DNA from: Bacteroidales bacterium
GTDB taxonomy: Bacteria; Bacteroidota; Bacteroidia; Bacteroidales; UBA932
Assembly: GCA_017962925.1 (NCBI GenBank)
Contig: JAGCUK010000002.1
Span: 1-64,000 of the forward strand
DNA: 64,000 nucleotides
Reading direction: 5' to 3'
The notes beneath the pieces are model-generated. The model saw only the letters and a list, made by a program, of their open reading frames with translations, searched no databases and was not told the DNA's origin. Below, one piece after another: positions 8,400 to 16,873 of this stretch (its first letter is position 1; every line of letters starts with the position of its first letter). The translations under genes were made by a program, and so were the position numbers.

Positions 8400-10165
8400 T
8401 GAAAAGAATCCTTTACATAATAGCGGTTCTCCTGCTCGCCGCATCCTGCAGCCAGCCCAAGGAAATCACCCGCACAGAACTCAAGGACAAAATTGCCGGC
8501 GCATGGCTCGGGCAGATGGTGGGCAATATCTACGGTCTCGAATACGAGAACAAGTTCGTGGATGAGCCCGGCGAAGGCCCCTTCGTGTTCAACAAAGCCA
8601 TCCGCAAGATGACAGCCGTAGACGGAGCCTTCTCCGACGATGACACCGATGTCGAGTATCTCTATCTACTGATGATGGAGAAGAACGGCATCGACATCAA
8701 CTACGAGCAGGTGAAAGAAGGCTGGATGTATCACATCCGGGACCGCGTGTGGCTCGCAAACCGCGCCGCCCTGGGCCTGATGCACTACGGCTTCACTCCG
8801 CCCTATACCGGCAAGAAGGAATACAACCCCCACTGGTTCCAGATCGACCCTCAGCTGATCAACGAGATCTGGGCTTACACCGCTCCGGGCATGCCTGCGT
8901 ACGCTGCCGGCATCTCGGACTGGGCAGCCCGCATCACCTCCGACGACTGGGCCGTTTCTCCCACCGTGGTTTACGGGGCGATGTATTCCGAGGCCTTCTT
9001 CGAGAAGGATATCCCCACGCTGGTAAAGCACGCTAAGGCTTATCTGCCGAAGGGTGACCGCTTCCGCAAAATCATCGACGAATGCCTGGACCTCTGGAAG
9101 AAGAATCCGGACGATTGGAAGGCCTCCCGCAAGGTGATCGCAGAGGAGCTCTACGTGAACGAGCCTGACATCACCAAGAGCATCTGGAACGCCGACCTCA
9201 ACGGCGCCATGGGCATCCTCGCCCTCCTCTACGGTGGCGGCGACATCGAGCAGACTCTGCTCATCGGCTGCGCTCTCGGATTCGACTGCGACAACCAGAC
9301 CGCGACCATCTGCGGACTGCTGGGCGTGATCAACGGCCTCGGCGGCGTGCCGCTGGACCGTGCCATGCCGGCAGATTTCCCCCACTGGACAAAACCCTTC
9401 AATGACCGTTATATCAACGTCACCCGCTACGATATGCCGGATGCCTCCATCGAGGACATCATAGAGCGCACCGTGGTGCTGGCAGAGAAGATCATCCTCG
9501 CCCGCGGCGGTTCCGTGCGTGAGGAGAACGGAGAGAAGATCTATACCATCAATACCAAGGCCCGCTTCAAGGCGCCCGTATCCCCTGCCGCCACCTTCAC
9601 TCTCCCCGAGAAGAAAGGACGCAATCTGGCGAAGGATGCCGCCGAGATTCTGGCCCTCACCAAAGAGACCGACCGCGCCACGCTGGATTCCTGCTGGCTG
9701 ACGATCCCTGTCAGCTATCGTGCCTACACCGTGGATGTTATCAACGATGGCATCGTGGGTGGCCCCGGAGCAGCGTTCTACTCCCTCGGAGAGAAATCCA
9801 ACGCTCCCAAGCAGGATTACTTCGGCTACCGCTGGAACGAGCCTGTCACCACTGATATGATTTCCTTCCACTACGGACCGCTCGAAGAATTCGGCGGATG
9901 GTACAGCAATCTGCACCCCGAGTATCTGGATGAAAACGGAGAATGGCAGCCCATCGAGGCCAAGGTCACCCCTGACTGGCCCTACTGCGACGAAGTCTTC
10001 TTCCAGCCCCACAACGGTGAGTTCGTGTTCACCTTCCCCAAGGTCACGACCACCGCAGTGCGCGTAATCGGCGACGATGCAGTGCTCATCCACTGGCATA
10101 AGTACACCAAGGCCGTCTCCGCCTTCATCTCCATAACCGAACTCGAAGTATATGAAGCTGAGTAA
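8399..10165 (+). CDS. ADP-ribosylglycohydrolase-family lipoprotein 1
   Basis: A 588-residue protein with a lipoprotein signal (Cys17) followed by an ADP-ribosylglycohydrolase (ARH/DraG) fold. Known members use two magnesium ions to cut N- or O-glycosidic bonds to ADP-ribose. Metal-ligand motifs are seen as DDDTD at residues 80-84 and GFDCDNQTATICG around 294-306. A C-terminal domain of about 170 residues follows that I cannot assign. Being a predicted envelope lipoprotein sets it apart from the cytosolic DraG and ARH enzymes. It overlaps SusD by one base and the next paralogue by 14 bases. Exact substrate is unknown; a ribosyl or ADP-ribosyl bond is inferred. Confidence 0.85.
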   Translation: MKRILYIIAVLLLAASCSQPKEITRTELKDKIAGAWLGQMVGNIYGLEYENKFVDEPGEGPFVFNKAIRKMTAVDGAFSDDDTDVEYLYLLMMEKNGIDINYEQVKEGWMYHIRDRVWLANRAALGLMHYGFTPPYTGKKEYNPHWFQIDPQLINEIWAYTAPGMPAYAAGISDWAARITSDDWAVSPTVVYGAMYSEAFFEKDIPTLVKHAKAYLPKGDRFRKIIDECLDLWKKNPDDWKASRKVIAEELYVNEPDITKSIWNADLNGAMGILALLYGGGDIEQTLLIGCALGFDCDNQTATICGLLGVINGLGGVPLDRAMPADFPHWTKPFNDRYINVTRYDMPDASIEDIIERTVVLAEKIILARGGSVREENGEKIYTINTKARFKAPVSPAATFTLPEKKGRNLAKDAAEILALTKETDRATLDSCWLTIPVSYRAYTVDVINDGIVGGPGAAFYSLGEKSNAPKQDYFGYRWNEPVTTDMISFHYGPLEEFGGWYSNLHPEYLDENGEWQPIEAKVTPDWPYCDEVFFQPHNGEFVFTFPKVTTTAVRVIGDDAVLIHWHKYTKAVSAFISITELEVYEAE

Positions 10166-11753
10166 GATACTGCCGTTCCTGCTGCTGCTCGCCTCCTGCG
10201 CCCCCAAGGACGAAGGTGTTACCATGAGCACCGACACCCTCCTGGACAAGATCATGGGAGGATGGGCCGGGCAGACCATTGGCGTCGTTTACGGCGCGCC
10301 CACGGAATTCAAGCACCAGGGCACTCTCATCCCCGACAATCAACCCATTTCCTGGGGAGAAGGATACGTGAAGCATTGGTGGATCCGCAAGCCCGGGCTC
10401 TTCGACGATGTCTATAACGATCTGACCTTCGCCGAGGCGTTCGAGCAGCTCGGTCTGGACTGCAGCTCCGAGGAACTGGCGAAGCGTTTCGCATACGCTC
10501 CCTACCATCTGGCACATGCCAACCAGGCGGGCCGCTACAACGTGCGTCAGGGCATCATGCCCCCGGAATCCGGCAACTGGCTGAACAATCCCCACGCCGA
10601 CGACCTGGACTTCCAGATCGAGGCTGACTTCATCGGCCTGATGGCCCCCGGAATGGTGCCGCAGGCGCTTGAAATCGCCGACAGGGTAGGTCACATAATG
10701 AACAGCGGCGACGGATTCTACGGCGGAGCGTTCGTATCCGGCCTCTATTCCGCCGCATTCATCGAGAACGATCCCGCCAAGGTAGTGGACATGGCGCTGG
10801 AAGGCATCCCCGCAGAAAGCACCTTCTACCAGTGCATCGACGACGTGCGCAAGCTCCACAAGAAGTATCCGCGCGACTGGAAGCAGACCTGGTTCGAGAT
10901 CCTCAAGAAGTGGGGATCTGACACCGGCTGCCCCAAGGGAGTATTCCTGAGCTTCGATATCGACGCCAAGATCAACTCAGCCTATGTGGCGATGGGCCTG
11001 CTCTACGGAGAGGGCGATTTTGGCAAGTCGATGGAGATTTCCACCCGCTGCGGACAGGATTCTGACTGCAATCCGGCCACCGTGGGCGGCGTGCTGGGAG
11101 TGATGCTCGGAAAGAGCGGCATCCCCGCGTTCTGGAGGGAGCCCCTGGAGGAGATCTGGGACCTCGATTTCGAGGGAACGGATGTCTCCCTGGCGAAGGG
11201 TTCCGACTATTCCTACCGGCAGGCCCTGCAGCTGATCGCGAAGAACGGCGGCAATGTCAGTGACAGCGAGATCACCTTCCCTGTGATGAAGACGGAAGTG
11301 CTGCCTCTCGAGCAGAACTTCACCAATACCTATCCCATCTTCCGCGACCAGAAGGACGCCTGGATGGAAGATGAATACGAGTTCGACTTTAGCGGCAATG
11401 GATTCTGCATCTGGGGCAACCTGGTGTGCCTGCGCGGCATCAGCAAGGGTTACGCCGACCGCGTCTCCAAGAAGCACGTGGGCTCGGAAGTCTTCGCCCT
11501 GGCGGAGGAAGCCGACCCGTATGTGGCCGAGATCGAGGTCTGGATAGACGGCGAGCTCGACCAGGTATCCATCCTCCCGATGAAGGGCACCTCCCGCAAG
11601 CTCGAGCCGGCGTGGAAGTACCTCCTTCCGGAGGGCAGGCACACCGTGAAGATGGTCTGGCGCAACCCGGATCCTTCCCAGTACCTGCTGAGAATCAACG
11701 CAATACAGTATTATTCGGAGAAGCCCGCTCCGGACACATATTATCATAATTGA
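10152..11753 (+). CDS. ADP-ribosylglycohydrolase-family lipoprotein 2
   Basis: A 533-residue lipoprotein (Cys16 in LLLASC) of the ADP-ribosylglycohydrolase family. Its first metal motif is DDVYND (residues 85-90) instead of the DDT type, and its second is CGQDSDCNP (about 300-308), so it belongs to a different subtype from lipoprotein 1. GRYN and NPHADDLDFQIEADF are shared almost exactly with lipoprotein 3. A beta-rich C-terminal domain of about 130 residues follows and may bind substrate. The gene starts 14 bases inside its upstream neighbour and ends one base before the next paralogue. The bond cleaved is not known. Confidence 0.85.
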   Translation: MKLSKILPFLLLLASCAPKDEGVTMSTDTLLDKIMGGWAGQTIGVVYGAPTEFKHQGTLIPDNQPISWGEGYVKHWWIRKPGLFDDVYNDLTFAEAFEQLGLDCSSEELAKRFAYAPYHLAHANQAGRYNVRQGIMPPESGNWLNNPHADDLDFQIEADFIGLMAPGMVPQALEIADRVGHIMNSGDGFYGGAFVSGLYSAAFIENDPAKVVDMALEGIPAESTFYQCIDDVRKLHKKYPRDWKQTWFEILKKWGSDTGCPKGVFLSFDIDAKINSAYVAMGLLYGEGDFGKSMEISTRCGQDSDCNPATVGGVLGVMLGKSGIPAFWREPLEEIWDLDFEGTDVSLAKGSDYSYRQALQLIAKNGGNVSDSEITFPVMKTEVLPLEQNFTNTYPIFRDQKDAWMEDEYEFDFSGNGFCIWGNLVCLRGISKGYADRVSKKHVGSEVFALAEEADPYVAEIEVWIDGELDQVSILPMKGTSRKLEPAWKYLLPEGRHTVKMVWRNPDPSQYLLRINAIQYYSEKPAPDTYYHN

Positions 11754-11754
11754 T

Positions 11755-13263
11755 ATGAAGAAACTGAAATATATCATTGGCGCCGTCCTGCTGCTGGCCG
11801 CCTGCTCGAATCCCGCAATCAAATACGGGCAGACCGTGCGCATGAGCGAGGATGAGATGATGGACCGCATCCGCGGCGGATGGTTCGCACAGACCATCGG
11901 CTGCACCTACGGCGGCCCCACCGAATTCAAGTTCAAGGGCGGGCTCATCCAGGACGCCGAACCCATCTTCTGGAGCGACAGCTACATCGAAGAGACCTTC
12001 GTGGAAGATCCAGGCTTGTACGACGACGTGTATATGGACCTGACCTTCCTGGAGGTGATGGCGGAACTGGGAATCGATGCCCCCGCCTCGGAGTTCGCGG
12101 ACCGTTTCGCAAACGCGCCCTACAAGCTATGGCACGCCAATCAGGCCGCACGCTACAACATCCTCAACGGTCGCGGAGCCCCCGAATCCGGCCACTGGAA
12201 ATACAATCCCCATGCAGATGACATCGACTTCCAGATTGAGGCCGACTTCATCGGCATGCTCACCCCAGGCCGTCCGAATGACGCCGCCGCCATCGCAGAC
12301 CGCATCGGCCATATCATGAACTACGGCGACGGCTGGTATGGTGGCGTTTACGTGAGCGCCCTGTACTCGCTGGCATACGTCTGCGACGACATCCCCACCA
12401 TAGTCAGCGAAGCGCTGAAAACCATCCCCAAGGGCACCAAATTCCGCGATGCAATCGAGGACGTGATCAAGTTCCACGCTCAGTACCCGACGGATTGGAA
12501 AGCCTGCTGGTTCGAGGTGGACAAGCGCCACAGTTTCGACGTCGGATGCCCGGAAGGCGTCTGGAACGGCTTCAACATCGACGCAGTCATCAACGCCGCA
12601 TACGTAGTGATCGGCCTGCTCTATGGAGAGGGGAACTTCGAGAAGACGATGGAGATCTCCACCCGCTGCGGCCAGGACTCCGACTGCAACCCCGCATCCG
12701 CCGCAGGCATACTCGGCGTCATGCAGGGCTACAACGCCATCCCCGAGAAATACCGCAAGGGCGCAGATGCCATCGCAGATCTCCCCTTCCCCTATACAAC
12801 CCTCAGCCTCAATACCGCCTGCGAAGAGAACCTCCGCCTGATGAAAGAGACTGCCGGATGCAACATAGAGGGTAAAGATTTCATCTTTACAATCGAAGAG
12901 CCTGTGGCAGTGCGGTATGAGCAGTCCTTCGAGGGGATAGTTCCCGTCGGCAAAGTGGTGCTGAAGAAGAGATTCTCCGATGCACTCACTTTGGAGTTCG
13001 ACGGCAACTCGATAGTAGTGGAAGGCAGCGTGGTGAAGACCGGGCACGACGATTCCGATTACAGGGCCCGCATCCAGGCATATCTGGACGGGGAACTGGT
13101 GGAAGAGTTCGTGATGCCTTACGACTACATCACGCGCAAATACGAGATTTTCTCGAAGTATTGCTTTGCGAGCGGTCATCATAAGCTTGAATTCAAGCTG
13201 CTGAACCCTCACAAAGATTATGAGATTAACGCACAGGAAATGGTGATTTATGATGAAATCTAA
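11755..13263 (+). CDS. ADP-ribosylglycohydrolase-family lipoprotein 3
   Basis: A 502-residue lipoprotein (Cys17 in LLLAAC), closely related to lipoprotein 2: it carries the same DDVYxDLTF motif, the same NPHADDIDFQIEADF stretch and the same CGQDSDCNP metal motif, as well as a beta-rich C-terminal domain. The pair probably arose by tandem duplication. The 3' end overlaps the esterase start by 14 bases. Three envelope-located members of one hydrolase family behind a SusC/SusD pair suggests several related linkages in one imported compound, or surface and periplasmic copies. This is inference. Confidence 0.85.
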   Translation: MKKLKYIIGAVLLLAACSNPAIKYGQTVRMSEDEMMDRIRGGWFAQTIGCTYGGPTEFKFKGGLIQDAEPIFWSDSYIEETFVEDPGLYDDVYMDLTFLEVMAELGIDAPASEFADRFANAPYKLWHANQAARYNILNGRGAPESGHWKYNPHADDIDFQIEADFIGMLTPGRPNDAAAIADRIGHIMNYGDGWYGGVYVSALYSLAYVCDDIPTIVSEALKTIPKGTKFRDAIEDVIKFHAQYPTDWKACWFEVDKRHSFDVGCPEGVWNGFNIDAVINAAYVVIGLLYGEGNFEKTMEISTRCGQDSDCNPASAAGILGVMQGYNAIPEKYRKGADAIADLPFPYTTLSLNTACEENLRLMKETAGCNIEGKDFIFTIEEPVAVRYEQSFEGIVPVGKVVLKKRFSDALTLEFDGNSIVVEGSVVKTGHDDSDYRARIQAYLDGELVEEFVMPYDYITRKYEIFSKYCFASGHHKLEFKLLNPHKDYEINAQEMVIYDEI

Positions 13264-14764
13264 GCTTTCATTTCTCATTCTTGCAGCGCTGCTGACCACT
13301 TGCGCCTGCAACGGAAACAAGGAGCACGAGCTGCCTCCCGTGGAGCCGGTGCCCTTCGAGCGCTACAGTGCGGACCTTACTTTCTCGAGTAAACTGCTGG
13401 GAATCGTAATCAAGTATGATATCCTCCTCCCCAAGGATTATGACAAGAATACCGACAAACGCTATCCAGTAGTCTACGCATTCCACGGGTATGGAGATAC
13501 CAACAGCTCCTGGAACGGCACCTACATGAAAGGCCAAGCCAAGATCACGTCGCTCGAAGAGAACGGGTTGGAGCCCATGATCTACGTTTTCCCGATGGGA
13601 TACACCTCCTACTGGTGCGACCGCTACGACGGCACCTTCCCCTATATGTCCATGCTGGCGCAGGAATTCATCCCCATGATAGATAAGACCTACCGCACAA
13701 TCGCAGACCGCGAGCACAGGGCCGTGATGGGTTATTCCATGGGTGGTTTCGGAGCGATGGCATTCGCCATGAAGCATCCGGAGCTGGTGTCGATGAGTGC
13801 GCCTCTGAGCATGTCTTTCCGCACCGACGAGCAGTATATGGCCGAGTCCCAGAACGGATGGGAGAATCAGTGGGCAAAAGTATTCGGCGGATCCGGGCAG
13901 ACCGGCGAAGGACGCCTTACCGATTATTACAAGCAGCATTGCCCGCTGCATCAGTTTACCGCAGAGAATAAGGATAAGTACTCTTCCGTGAGCTGGTTCC
14001 TCACCTGCGGCGACGACGAGCAGCAACTGCTCATCGCCAACGACGACCTGCACGTGATGATGCGCGACAACGGATATGCGCACGAATACCGCGTGTGGGA
14101 CGGCGCCCACACCACCACCTATTGGAGGGGCGCACTGGAGGAAGTGCTGCCGTGGTTCTCTTCCAAGATGGCGGGAGAAACCAACTGGCAGAAGACTTTG
14201 AAGGAATTCTATGTTCCCGACGGAGTCACGTTTGATTCCGAGGGAGTTTTCTCTTCAAAAGCCTACATCGACGGCGGCCGCAAGGACGGCACCGCTCTGT
14301 TCTTCTTCTACCAGGGGCTCGATGCCACGCGCGTGAAAGAGATTATCGCTCTTCTCCAGAACGGGATGAGCGCGAAAAAAGTCGTCATCCTCCCCTGCGA
14401 TACCGACAAGAAGAGCGCATCCGAATGGGTATCGTATTTCAAGGACCTCTATCCTACAACTTCCCGTCAGGCAATCGCCACGGGCAAGGCCGGCGCTTCG
14501 GTGATGAAGTGCGTGGAACTCTTCCCCGCAGTGTATTTCGACAATGCTTATCTGGGGGCCACAATAGAGGCAAACAAGGATATATTCTATTATATAGGTC
14601 AGTGCGACGATGGCGAAGAGTATGCTTCTGCCAACGCCCTCTACAAATCATGCAAGAAGAACGGTGCGGAGTTCCAGTACAGATGCCGCAACCGTCTGGA
14701 CGATGCCCGCGCTGACATGCTCACCGGTTTTGCATATATAAAAACCAATTTTCACAATATCTAA
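13250..14764 (+). CDS. Secreted esterase with a second, degenerate alpha/beta-hydrolase half
   Basis: A 504-residue exported protein. Residues about 38-310 are an esterase-D/feruloyl-esterase-like (CE1-type) alpha/beta hydrolase with the nucleophile elbow GYSMGG (Ser163) and a likely catalytic His in WDGAHTTTYW. Residues about 325-504 resemble the same fold again but without the serine: TGKAGA stands where GYSMGG is expected, followed by matching segments up to a lost His. The N-terminus is a signal peptide with Cys residues (LLTTCAC), so lipidation is possible but the lipobox is poor. Two ATGs (13250 and 13253) are possible. It probably removes acyl groups from the substrate of this locus. 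Confidence 0.8.
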   Translation: MMKSKLSFLILAALLTTCACNGNKEHELPPVEPVPFERYSADLTFSSKLLGIVIKYDILLPKDYDKNTDKRYPVVYAFHGYGDTNSSWNGTYMKGQAKITSLEENGLEPMIYVFPMGYTSYWCDRYDGTFPYMSMLAQEFIPMIDKTYRTIADREHRAVMGYSMGGFGAMAFAMKHPELVSMSAPLSMSFRTDEQYMAESQNGWENQWAKVFGGSGQTGEGRLTDYYKQHCPLHQFTAENKDKYSSVSWFLTCGDDEQQLLIANDDLHVMMRDNGYAHEYRVWDGAHTTTYWRGALEEVLPWFSSKMAGETNWQKTLKEFYVPDGVTFDSEGVFSSKAYIDGGRKDGTALFFFYQGLDATRVKEIIALLQNGMSAKKVVILPCDTDKKSASEWVSYFKDLYPTTSRQAIATGKAGASVMKCVELFPAVYFDNAYLGATIEANKDIFYYIGQCDDGEEYASANALYKSCKKNGAEFQYRCRNRLDDARADMLTGFAYIKTNFHNI

Positions 14765-14792
14765 TTCATTAACCTTTTAATCAACAAACAAC

Positions 14793-15557
14793 ATGAGAAA
14801 AGTATTTTATGCATTCGCACTCCTCGTAGTTGCAGCAGTTGCATTCACCGGCTGCAAGAAGGAGCAGAAAGAAGAAGCAAAGGTCGTCAAGCGTCTGACC
14901 CAGTGCGGTGACAAGTGGGATGTTTACTATTTCACTTACAACGCTGATGGCAAGATCCAGGACGTCAAGCGCAACAAGCAGGAAGCCGGCGCAGCTTATG
15001 AGTATGAGCGCACCTGGTCTTTCACTTGGGCTGGCAACGTTGGTACCGCCAAGTATGTGAAGGAAGGCGAAGAGAAGGGTGACAATGTTTTCACTCTCGG
15101 TGCAAACGGCTATCTCGAGAGCTATGCAAACGAGTGGGGTGACACTTGGGGATTCACCTACGACAAGGACGGTTATCTGACCCAGATCAAGAGGGTTGAC
15201 AGGGACGCTGTCAAGGCAAACTGCACCTGGCAGGGTGGCGACCTCGTGAAGTGGTCCCGTTTCAAGGATGACGGAAGCGAAGAATGGAAGATACAGACCT
15301 TCCTCGCCGACGAGAACGTGGGTGGCATCTTCGCAGACGCATGCGACAAGGCTGATGTTTCCCGTTGGATTTTCGAACTCGGCTTCTGCGGCAAACCTTC
15401 GAAGCACCTGCTCGACCAGGCCGCTTGGGAAGGTTCTGATAAGGCTGCCGTGCACACCTACGAGAAGGACGCCGATGGCTTCGTGACCAAGGTCAACAAG
15501 GTCTATGGCACCGACGATCCCGAAATCTATGAGTATGCTTGGGAAGTTGTGAAGTAA
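14793..15557 (+). CDS. Small secreted lipoprotein, unknown function
   Basis: A 254-residue lipoprotein with a clear signal and lipobox (VAFTGC, Cys21). The mature part is rich in beta-strand patterns of the type YFTYNADGKIQDVKR and WGFTYDKDGYLTQIKR, resembling the YD/DUF4595-like repeats of Bacteroidota lipoproteins; this family link is tentative. It starts 28 bases after the esterase stop and is followed by a strong terminator, so it is probably the last gene of the ribose-type operon. Codon choice is less biased to C-ending codons than in its upstream neighbours. No enzymatic motif is visible. Confidence 0.7.
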   Translation: MRKVFYAFALLVVAAVAFTGCKKEQKEEAKVVKRLTQCGDKWDVYYFTYNADGKIQDVKRNKQEAGAAYEYERTWSFTWAGNVGTAKYVKEGEEKGDNVFTLGANGYLESYANEWGDTWGFTYDKDGYLTQIKRVDRDAVKANCTWQGGDLVKWSRFKDDGSEEWKIQTFLADENVGGIFADACDKADVSRWIFELGFCGKPSKHLLDQAAWEGSDKAAVHTYEKDADGFVTKVNKVYGTDDPEIYEYAWEVVK

Positions 15558-15579
15558 TTCTTCTTCCTATATAAAAAAG

Positions 15580-15603
15580 GAAGGCTGCCGTCTGGCAGCC
15601 TTC
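15580..15603. terminator. Bidirectional intrinsic terminator
   Basis: GAAGGCTGCC (15580-15589) pairs with GGCAGCCTTC (15594-15603) around a 4-base loop. TTTTTGTTT follows on the plus strand, and an A-run before the stem gives TTTTTT on the minus strand. It lies between the convergent ends of the small lipoprotein gene and rhaA and can stop transcription from both sides. Confidence 0.9.
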
Positions 15604-15622
15604 TTTTTGTTTAGCGCTTGGA

Positions 15623-16873
15623 TTAGCGCTTGGAGGTGACTTCCTTTTCGTATTTCTCGATGGCGGGAATGAATTCCTCGCCGACGGGAACTCCGTTCTT
15701 GAAGTTGAAGTAATCGAACACTGCGCCGAAAGGCAGGGTCTTGGCCTCCTCGAGGAGGGCGAGCTTCTGGAAGCCCTTGCCTTCTGCCTCGTATTCGCGG
15801 AGCTTTGCAAGAGGCTCGAGCAGGGCGCTCAGGATGCACTTCTGCGTGGCACGGGAGCCGATGATGTAGGCACCGATGCGGTTGATAGATGCATCGAAGT
15901 AGTCCAACCCGACGTGTGCGCGGTGCAGGGCCTCGGAACGGACCAGCTCCTTGAAAAATTCGAGGGTCATGTCGTTCATGATGGTCACATGGTCGGAATC
16001 CCAGCGGACGGGACGGCTGACGTGCAGCATCAGTTCAGGAACATAGAGCAGCAGCGAGCTGACCTTGTCCGCTACATTTTCGGTGGGCTCGTAGTGGCCG
16101 GTATCGAGGGTGTAGATAACCTTGCGGGTTGCGCAGTAGCCCTCGTAGAAGTCCATGGAACCGACGGTGTAGCTCTCGAGGCCGATGCCGAAGAGCTTCG
16201 CCTCGACGCAGCTCTTCATGCCGGGCATATCCTCCTTGAGGATGGTGTCGAGGGATTCGGCGAGGATCTCGCGGTACTTCTTGCGGTTGACGGTGTAATC
16301 CTTCTGCCCGTCATGCACCCATATGTTCATGATGCAAGGGTCGTTCTGGGCCTTACCCATCGCATCCGCAATCTTGCGGCAGCGGATGGTATGCTCGATC
16401 CAGAAATCACGGATAGCCTTGTCGGGGTTGGCGAGGGAGAGATCTCCGCTCTTGGGGTGAGAGAAGGACGTGGAGTTGAAGTCCAGCTTGAAATTGTTGG
16501 CCTTGGCCCATTCAATCCAGCTCTGGAAGTGCTCCACACCAACCTGGTCGCGGTCTACGAACTTGCCGCCGAAATCTCCGTAAATCTCGTGGAGGTTCAC
16601 GCGGTGGTTGCCGGCGAGCAGGGTCTTCACGAATTCGAGGTCCGCACGGACTTCGTCGATGTTGCGGGCGCGGCCGGGATAGTTACCGGTGGCCTGAATG
16701 CCTCCGGAGAGGGCATCGTTGCTTTCAAATCCACCCACATCGTCGGTCTGCCAGCAATGGAGGGAAATCTGCTGCTTCTCAAGTTCGGCGATAGCCTTGT
16801 CGGTATCCACACCGATAGCAGCATAGCGCTCTTTAGCTTGTGCGTAGGCGCTCAGAATGTTTGCTTCTTTCAT
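15623..16873 (-). CDS. rhaA: L-rhamnose isomerase
   Basis: A 416-residue L-rhamnose isomerase of normal length, converting L-rhamnose to L-rhamnulose. Characteristic segments include SLHCWQTDDVGGFE and GGIQATGNYPGRA near the N-terminus, LDFNSTSFSHPKSGDLSLANPD in the middle, and MNIWVHDGQKD, which is part of the metal-binding region. Its start overlaps the rhamnulokinase stop by four bases (16870-16873), so translation is coupled. The operon stops at the terminator at 15580-15603. No rhamnulose-1-phosphate aldolase or rhamnose permease gene is seen nearby. Confidence 0.95.
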   Translation of the reverse strand: MKEANILSAYAQAKERYAAIGVDTDKAIAELEKQQISLHCWQTDDVGGFESNDALSGGIQATGNYPGRARNIDEVRADLEFVKTLLAGNHRVNLHEIYGDFGGKFVDRDQVGVEHFQSWIEWAKANNFKLDFNSTSFSHPKSGDLSLANPDKAIRDFWIEHTIRCRKIADAMGKAQNDPCIMNIWVHDGQKDYTVNRKKYREILAESLDTILKEDMPGMKSCVEAKLFGIGLESYTVGSMDFYEGYCATRKVIYTLDTGHYEPTENVADKVSSLLLYVPELMLHVSRPVRWDSDHVTIMNDMTLEFFKELVRSEALHRAHVGLDYFDASINRIGAYIIGSRATQKCILSALLEPLAKLREYEAEGKGFQKLALLEEAKTLPFGAVFDYFNFKNGVPVGEEFIPAIEKYEKEVTSKR

